Positions 28,801-37,800 of a stretch of DNA of 64,000 nucleotides are shown here, piece after piece. The position numbers and the translations under genes are program-made. The notes below the pieces were generated by a model. The model was not told the origin of the DNA and did not search any database. It worked only from the letters and a program-made list of their open reading frames with translations. Source of the DNA: Paracentrotus lividus (taxonomy: Eukaryota; Echinodermata; Echinoidea; Camarodonta; Echinidae). Position 1 is the stretch's first letter; the number at the start of each line of letters is the position of its first letter. The stretch spans positions 36,929,619-36,993,618 of the forward strand of contig CALNVZ010003425.1 of assembly GCA_940671915.1 (NCBI GenBank), written 5' to 3'.

Positions 28801-31800
28801 CTTGCTGTTGTGGATCTATGACTTCGCTGAACATGCATGATTGCCTGGTGTCTGTTGATCAGGCTCGACATTCATCGACGCTGTTGTGGATCTATTGACT
28901 CCCTGAACATACAGCTGACTTGCTGTTGTGGATCTATTGACTCATGCCTGAACATACAGCTGAAATGCTGTGTGATTACTGACTCAAATGGCTGAATACC
29001 AGCTGACTTGCTGTTGGGATCTATTGACTCATGGCCTGAACATACCAGCCGACTTGCTGTTGGGATCTATTGACTCATGGCCTGAACATACAGCTGACTT
29101 GCTGTTGTGGATCTATTGACTCATGGCCTGAACATACCAGCTGACTTGCTGTTGTGGATCTATTGACTCATATGGGCCTGAATACAGCTGACATTGCTGT
29201 TGTGGATTTTTGACTCATGGCTGAAAACAAAAGCTGACTTGCTTTGTGTGATCTACTTGACCAATTGGCCTAACATTCAGCGACTTGCGTGTGGATTATT
29301 ACCTGGNNNNNNNNNNNNNNNNNNNNNNNNNGTTTTCTATCTTCTTCAATAACTTTGAATAAAAGTTTCCAATGGTAACCGACATGTTCCCTTGGCTTGT
29401 GAGATATTGTAACGTCTATTGTTTGCAATACAAATTCAATCAAAAGGCTACTTTACTGGGGATACCTAGTTCTTTCTTTTTTTTTCATACCAAGTTTTAT
29501 TGTGTCAAATGCGTCTATGCGTATAACAGCTGACCTAAAACATTGCTGATATGAAAGAAAACCTACCGCCCTGCATTATGATTAGTCAACTCAAAGTATG
29601 CTCTTTTATGTTTTAGCAAGGGGAAATGCCTGTATACATTCCTATCAAAGCGCTCGCTTATTGGCTTATAACTGACTCTTGCCCTGAGAACCTATACGTT
29701 CTACACGTTTTGGGAGAACGTACATTTCCCAAATAGCGTTGTAGATTTTGACAACGGGACTATCTCTTGTAGCTAGGAGAAACCCTCGTTGTGCACACGA
29801 AACTTGTAAATTTAAAACGCTTGCAGCCGTTTCTAGCAAATACCAGTTTTACACACTCCTTTTCCTGTACTAACAGTATGCAGGAGTTTGGGGTTTGAGC
29901 TAATTTTGAAAATAAAGCCTTTCATAATGCTAAACGTTCTAGATTATCTCCTCCGAGTCCAGCGAAAGCACCCTATTGACTCATGCCTGACATACCAGCT
30001 GACTTGCTGTTGTGGATCTATTGACTCATGCCTGAACATACCAGCTGACTTGCTGTTGTGGATCTGTTGACTCATGGCCTGAACATTCCAGCTGACTTGC
30101 TGTTGTGGATCTATTGACTCATGGCCTGAACATTCAGCTGACTTGCTGTTGTGGATCTTTGGACTCATGGCCTGAACATACCAGCTGACTTGCTGTTGTG
30201 GATCTATTGACTCATGGCCTGAACATGCCAGCTGACTTGCTGTTGTGGATCTATTGACTCATGGCCTGAAACATTCCAGCTGACTTGCTGTTGTGGATCT
30301 GTTGACTCATGGCCTGAACATACCAGCTGACTTGCTGTTGTGGATCTATTGACTCATGGCCTGAACATACCAGCTGATTGCTGTTGTGGATCTATGACTC
30401 ATGGCCTGAACATTCCAGCTGACTTGCTGTTGTGGATCTATTGAACTCAGGCCTGAACATGCCAGCTGACTTGCTGTTGTGGATCTGTTGACTCATGGCC
30501 TGAACATTCCAGCTGACTTGCTGTTGTGGATCTATTGTCAATGGCCTGAACATTCTAGCTGACTTGCTGTTGTGGATCTATTGACTCATGGCCTGAACAT
30601 TCCAGCTGACTTGCTGTTTGTGGATCTATTGACTCATGGCCTGAACATTCCAGCTGACTTGCTGTTGTGGGATCTATTGACTCATGGCCTGAACATTCCA
30701 GCTGACTTGCTGTTGTGGATCTATTGACTTCATATTGGCCTGAACATGCCAGCTGACTTGCCTGTTGTGGATCTATTGACTCATGGCCTGAAACATACAG
30801 CTGTTGCACTGTTTGGTGGATCTATTGTACTCATATTTGCCTGAACATTCCAGCTGACTTTGCTGTTGTGGTGGAACTATTGACTCATATTGGCCTGAAC
30901 ATAACCAGCTGACTTGGCTGTTGTGGATCTACTGACTCATGGCCTGAACATCATTCCCAGCTGACTTGCTGTTGTGATCTATGACTCATGGCCTGAACAT
31001 ACCAGCTGTGTATGCTGTTATGGATCTATTGACTCATGGCATGAAACATGCCAGCTGACTTGCCTGTTATGGCCTGAACATACCAGCTGACTTGCTTTTG
31101 TGGATCTATTGACTCATATTCGCCTGAACATACCAGCTGACTTGCTGTTGTGGATCTATTGACTCGTAGATAAAGTGGTACTCACTTGTACTCACTTAAC
31201 ATTTCCATTTACCCAGTACATACATGTAGGTTCCACATCATAAAATGAGTTTAGTTTTTGTAATATTGAATGATTTTAGTGTACACAAACTTTATTCTAC
31301 TTATCAAATATTGGAATTAATTATCCTAATTTGTTTCAGAGGAGTATTAGAAGCTGGTGAGGTTCTGATGAAAGCCAGGAGTAGTAGTGAGACCAGTGGC
31401 TTCCTGGAAACATTAGGGGAACTCCCTTGTGGGTGTCGCCCTAAACACAGGACAACATGTGCAACTACACACAAACAAGGTACTAGGATGCAGATAGATG
31501 TACATGTAGTATTAGTAAGGGTGAATGTGTTTAATGAAAGCCAGGACTTGCAGTGAGACTGGTGGATTCCTGGAAACATTAGGGGAACTCCCTTGTGGAT
31601 GTCGCCCTAAACACAGGTGCAACAAGGTACGAGGATGCAGATGAACGGTGTATGAAGTGGGAGTGTGTTTGGATGAATGTTCACAGTACCGCACCTTCTT
31701 TATTATTATTTTATTACTATCATAATTATTGTTGTTAGTCGAGTTGTATATTATGGGGAATTTATTGTCAGATAGGAATACAGGTACATGTGTATGTGTA

Positions 31801-34800
31801 TGCTATAGTGTCTGGTACATGTAGTTACTTATCTGATGGACAAGTATTTCGCCCACTGTCTTTGTTTTACAGACAAGGATACCATGTTTGGAGCCCTAAA
31901 GTCAATGCTGAGATGTATATCTGAAGATCTTATTGCTTTACCAACAACCCTCAAAGTCTTCTTTTACTCGCTTCAAGAAAGACTTCAAAGCAATAGCATC
32001 AGGTCTTGTCATAACTGTGTGGCGCTACAGGTAATGGGCTCATTGGCTCCACATGTTTATCTCTCTATGTATCTTTCTCTTTCTACTCTTATTATTTTTT
32101 TTTCATCTGTACTCCTCTCTGTTAATATGTCTCTTCCTTTTAAAGTCCTCAACTAGTCAAATCTAGCCTAGTTTGTAACCCATGATGCAACATTCTGGGC
32201 AGTGTATTCTTACAATAAAGGCCCACTTGATTGAAGGCTAATTTATTCACTGTACTAGGGATCAGGATTTGGTTGAGCAGTAATGCTCATTGTCAACTCT
32301 GTGCATCAGCCTACAAACTGACATGGAGCGGACCCACATTCAAAACCCAGTCACGTTTCTCGGATGGTGACGTGAAAGGTGGGTCCCAGATGTAAATAAT
32401 CATATCTGATTGATACACGTCTGTCAAAACCCAATACTCGCCCCCACCACTATACACAAGTTATTTCAAGGTATGTTTTAAGACAAGCTATTTATAACAC
32501 ACAGTCAGTGAGAGACCACACACACAGTGTTGGTCAGTCTGCTCTTGCTTTAAAGGAATATATTAGTAGTAGGAGAGATGGTGCTTTTTATAATTATCTT
32601 CTATATCATTTGTCATTTTGTTGGCAAAGTACCTCTTAATTCTCTCCGTCTTTTATTTTCTTTTCTATTTCCTCTCGTATATATCAACCTGTTCTTGAAA
32701 CCTACATTGTTCCATGTTGCAGATCATTGGAAGCTGTGTGTATGCCACGCTATCAGACGAGCAGGAAGTGAAGAGGATTGTGGGTGATGGTGTCCCTGAA
32801 GGAACAATCAAGAAGTTTGCTCAGCTTGGGGATTATACCTTCCTCTCACTGACTGCTACGTCCAATCATGGTAAGTGTGTATCTTATACCTTCCTCTCAC
32901 TGACTGCTACATCCAATCATGGTAAGTGTGTATCTTATACCTTCCTCTCACTGACTGCTACATCCAATCATGGTAAGTGTGTATCTGAATTGGAAATATT
33001 CTGCATGCATATCGTCATTTTCATTAATGATTAAGGTTTGTAGCTCATATCACAAACATAAAGAAAGCCCCTATGCGCGTAATGAAGATGATAAAGTACC
33101 ATTAATGCCCGATACAGTGATGAAAATGACAAAATTACAATACATATCCACATGTATATATATATAAATGTACAAAACAAAACATTAATATAAGTTACTC
33201 ATTTGTGAACAGATTTTAACATGATAAAGTTTAATTGAATGTATTTTTTTTTCATGGTTACTTGAGTGAATTTTAGGATCAAAGAACAATGCATTTTAAT
33301 AGATCTTAGGGAAATCTTGGGCATCTATGTGTAACAAATGCAAAGAGATTGGGTAGTAAAGGAAAATAGTATTAAATAACAAAATCTGTATTTGGCAAAA
33401 ATATGAAGAAAGTTAGGAATTATATTGTGTGCTTGCATTAGTTTACGTTCAGGTTTTGAATCATCCAATGAAAGATGAGCTACAGTTGAACCTGATTCAG
33501 AGAAATTCATATTTAAATTCACTATCAGTACTGGGGCCTGTCAGAAACGACATCATTAACTTTCATTAGAATTTAGTAGTCGTATAGATTCTGCCTTCAG
33601 ATTTGATTGTGCTAAGTGATGTATTTCCAATGTTTCAAATAGTATATAGGTTTAGGAAAAGGACAAGTCTTTTGTGTTAGGGTCGAGAATATTTGTGTAA
33701 TGAAAGTGATAATGCATTATTTACTGATATTTCTTTTCATGATGTAGGCACACAGGAGAAACTACCCAATCCCCTTCATACATTCATCAATCTACATTCT
33801 GATTGGCTACAAGAACAGATTGACATCATCATTGATCACCTTGGAAACGAGTAAGTCACTCCCCCTTTTATGAAAATAAAATGAATAAAGTGAATAAAAT
33901 AGCATCCATGCCATACCAGGGTGGTCCTTTTGTTTCTTAATATCCAAATCTGACTAAGATATTTAGCTTTGATTTATAAGTTCAGGGGTGTGAGAGTTCG
34001 GCTTTCATGATCTAAGCTTTTGATTTTCAGCTCTTTTTAGCTCCTCTTCTATACAAAGGATATAAAACTTTGATGAGATCACCGTATAGAGTGCAGTGTG
34101 TAAGTTCTTTTATTCAAATTAATGATGTCAAAGGTCAAATGTTTAAGGTAAACAATGTCTTAGTCTGAAATTACATGTACTGGTTTTATGGATGGAGCAT
34201 ATATAGAACATGCATGTATTGTCGTTTTTTTTTTGTTGTTGTGGAAGATTACTTGAAACAAAGTTAGATTTATTTTGTTGTTTTGATGTATTTAGATCCC
34301 TCGGTGAGCTAAACCAACTTAAGATTTATTTTGTTTTTGATGTATTTAGATCCCTCGGTGAGTAACCACTTAGATTATTGGTTTGTTTTTGAGTATTTAG
34401 AGCCTTGATGTGAGCTAACCAACTTAAGATTTATTTTGTTGTTTTTGATGTATTTAGATCCCTCGGTGAGCCTAACCAACTTAAAGATTTATTTTTGTGT
34501 TTTGATGATATTTAATCCTCGGTTGAGCTAAACCACTTAAGATTTATTTGTTGTTTTGATGTATTTAGTCCCTGCGGTGAGCTAACCAACTTAGATTTAA
34601 TTTTGTTGTTTTGATGTATTAGATCCTCGGGAGCTAACCAAACTTATATTTATTTTGTTGTTTTGATGTATTAGATCCTCGGTGAGGCTAACAACGTTAA
34701 GATTTATTTGGTTGTGTTGATGTTATTTAGATCCCTCGGTGAGCTAACCCAACTTAAGATTTATTTTGTTGTTTTGATGTATTAGATCCCTCCGGTGAGC

Positions 34801-37800
34801 TAACCAACTAGATTTATTTTGTTGTTTTGATGTATTAGATCCTCGGGAGCTAACCAACTAAGATTTATTTTGTTGTTTTGATGTATTTAGATCCCTCGTG
34901 AGCTAACCAACTTAAGATTTATTTTGTGTTTTTTGATGTATTTAGATCCCCTCCGGTGAGCTAACCAACTTTAAGATTTATTTTTGTTGTTTTATGTAAT
35001 TTAGATCCTCGGTGAGCTAACCAAACTTAAGATTTTATTTGGTTGTTTTGATGTATTTAGATCCCTCTGGTGAGCTAACCAACTTGAAGATTATTTTGTT
35101 GTTTTGATGTATTTAGAATCCCTCGGGTGAGCTAACCAACTTAAAGATTTATTTTGTGTTTTGATGTAATTTAGATGCCTAGGTGCAGCTAACCAACTTA
35201 AGATTTATTTTGGTTGTTTGAGGTATTTAGACCCTCGGTGAGCTAAACCAAACTTAAGATTTTATTTTGTTGTTTGTGTATTGATTTAGATCCCTCGGTG
35301 AGCTAACCAACTTAAGATTTATTTTGTTGTTTTGATGTATTTAGACCCGTGTGAGCTAACCAACTTAGATATTTTGGAGATTTAATTGGTGAAGCTAAAT
35401 TAAGAATGTTGTTTGATGTAATTTAGATCCTCGGTGAGTAACAAACTTAAGATTGATTTTGTTGTTTTGTATATATTAGATCCCTCAGTTGAGCTAACCA
35501 AACTTAAGATTTATTTGGTTGTTTTATGTATTTAGATCCCTCGGTGAGCTAACCAAACTAAGATTTATTTTTGTTTTGATGTACTTAATCCCTCGGTGAG
35601 CTAACCAACTTAAGATTTATTTTGTTGTTTTTGATGCTATTTAGATCCCTCGGTGAGCTTAACCACTTAAAGATTTTATTGGTTGTTTTGATATATTTAG
35701 ATCCCTCGTGAGCTAACCAACTTAAGATTTATTTGGTTTTTTGAGTATATTTAGATCCCTCGGTGAGCTAACCACTTAAGATTTATTTGGTGTTTGATAT
35801 ATTTTAGATCCCTCGGTGAGCTAACCAACTCTAAGATTTATTTTGGTTGTTTGTAATATTTAAGTCCCTCGTGAGCTAAACCAACTTAAGATTTATTTGC
35901 TTGTTTTGATATATTTTAGATCCCTCGCGTGAGCTAACCAACTTAAGATTTATTTTGTTGTTTTAGATGTATTTAGATCCCTCGCTGTGAGCTAACCAAC
36001 TTAAGATTAATTTGATTGTTTTGATATATTTTAGGATTCCCTACGGTGAGCTAACAACTTAAGATTATTTTGTTGTTGTTGATGTATTTAGAGTCCCTCG
36101 GTGAGCTAACCAACTTAAGATTTATTTTGTTGTTTTGATGTATTTAGATCCCTCCGGTGAGCTAACCAACTTAGATTTTATTTTGTTGTTTTGATGTATT
36201 TATGATCCCTCGGTGAAAGCCTAACCAACTTACAGATTTATTTTGGTTGTTTTGATGTATTTAGATCCCCGGCGTGAGCTAACCAACTTCAACTGGGATG
36301 AATCCAGTCTAGATTTTGTTGAAGATTATTTCACCGTACAAGCAGATCATGTGATGAGGATGAAAGATGGTATGTACCTCATGCAATCTCAAATAATCCA
36401 TCTTCATGTGATACAATACAGCACAATAGCCCTAGAGGGTTATTGTGTTTTTCCCATAGAGGACAATGTCTCCTTTTAGAGAAGCATATGCATTATCTTT
36501 GAAACTAAAATGCCATGAGTTATGAATAACATATCAACAGAGAGAGCAAAAATCACTGACCTAGAGATTTATTTCTGCCACTGTACATTAAACGGTTCTT
36601 GAATTAGAACAGTTTAAATGAAAATAATCATTGAAATCTCTTAATTGGCAATGCAAAGGGAAAATGCATAATCATATGTTTCATACACAAATCGGCAATT
36701 TTTTTAAAATGCATTTTTAAATTTCCATTTGTTGCGTGTCATTGAATATAAATTTCATTTTTTTTTTAATTTGCAGGATCAGGAGTAAATAAAGATATAA
36801 TTTTTGCCAAATTGAGGATCAAAAAGTGATTTATTTAGACCATTGAGAAATCTCTGTCATCTATAGGTTAAAGGTACTAATGTTCTTTCCTGTTTTGATG
36901 AGGACGAATAATCAGAAAGTTTTTATTATGTACATGTGCTTGATTGGTCACAGCACATTGTAATAACGAATCAAAGTGGTCTGTACTTGGTTGAAATATG
37001 ATTTTTCTGTAAAATAGAAGCTCTCTCAAGCTTATATGTTTGTGCCTAGTCTTTGAAATTCAAATATCTAAACAAATTTTCAAAAGTGATGATCGTAAGT
37101 GATTAATTGTTCTTGTGTTGCAATTTCCATTAAAGTCTTCAGTGTGAGTAAGTAAATAAACGCATGATCAGGAACCTATTCAAGTTGATATTTGTACCTG
37201 GTAAATTGGGTATTTATTTATTGGTGAAGTCTTGAAATTTCTTGTGTTTCATTTCAGGTGCTGTTGGACTACAAAAAATTAGCATCCTCTTCAGAAATAA
37301 TTTGGTAAGTATTCTGTTTTAAGGATTAGACAGGAATCTTGTTATTAGTACTGTTTCAAGATCAAAGACCAACATGATAACAGTTAACAACCTTTTTTAA
37401 TTTCAATTTTCAGCAGTAAATAGATATTTATCTGGTAAATTGTAGTCACATGTAAACTTAGATTGTAACTTATAATAATAATAATAATAATATATTTATA
37501 AAGCGCAGAAACTATTCAACAATAAGTATATATTCTACTGCGCTATTCAAGAGCTTCTGATGTGCTTGTAATTAATTGAAATAGATGTGTTTTAAGTTTT
37601 GATTTGAAGCTATTAACTGATGTTGCTTTCCTGACCTCAAGAGGTAACATATTCCAGAGCTTTGGAGCAGCACAAGCGAATGCTCGATCACCTAGTGTTC
37701 CTTTTTTTTTGACAGATGGGGTCAGTAAAAGCAAAGAATCCCTTGAACTGCGCAAATTGCGACTGTGTTGATTGACCATGAAGTGCTTTATATACAATAA

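Larger units (their letters stand above)
19105..29306. other. Redundant, error-rich insert: likely one uncorrected long read
   Basis: 19109-26867 repeats 10458-19104 in order; 26868-29306 then repeats what follows the N gap at 29332. Differences are mostly one-base indels, which break every exon. The insert ends at a 25-N gap, a convention of gap-filling software for overfilled gaps. Everything inside duplicates flanking sequence; I see no unique gene. A real tandem duplication with heavy decay is possible, but would not explain the junction with the second repeat. Confidence 0.88.

Noticed and set aside
30555-30809. 84-residue open frame on the minus strand
   Set aside because: A translation of the 47-bp minisatellite (repeating ECSGHESIDP).
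27500-36290. Regular arrays that look like a CRISPR
   Set aside because: Units are contiguous 47- and 55-bp repeats without unique spacers, in introns of a eukaryotic gene. They are minisatellites.
36243-36479. Reading 36243-36479 as a complete small gene starting with Met
   Set aside because: The first residues are intronic repeat sequence and the last ones lie past a good donor at 36370; only the middle is exon S.
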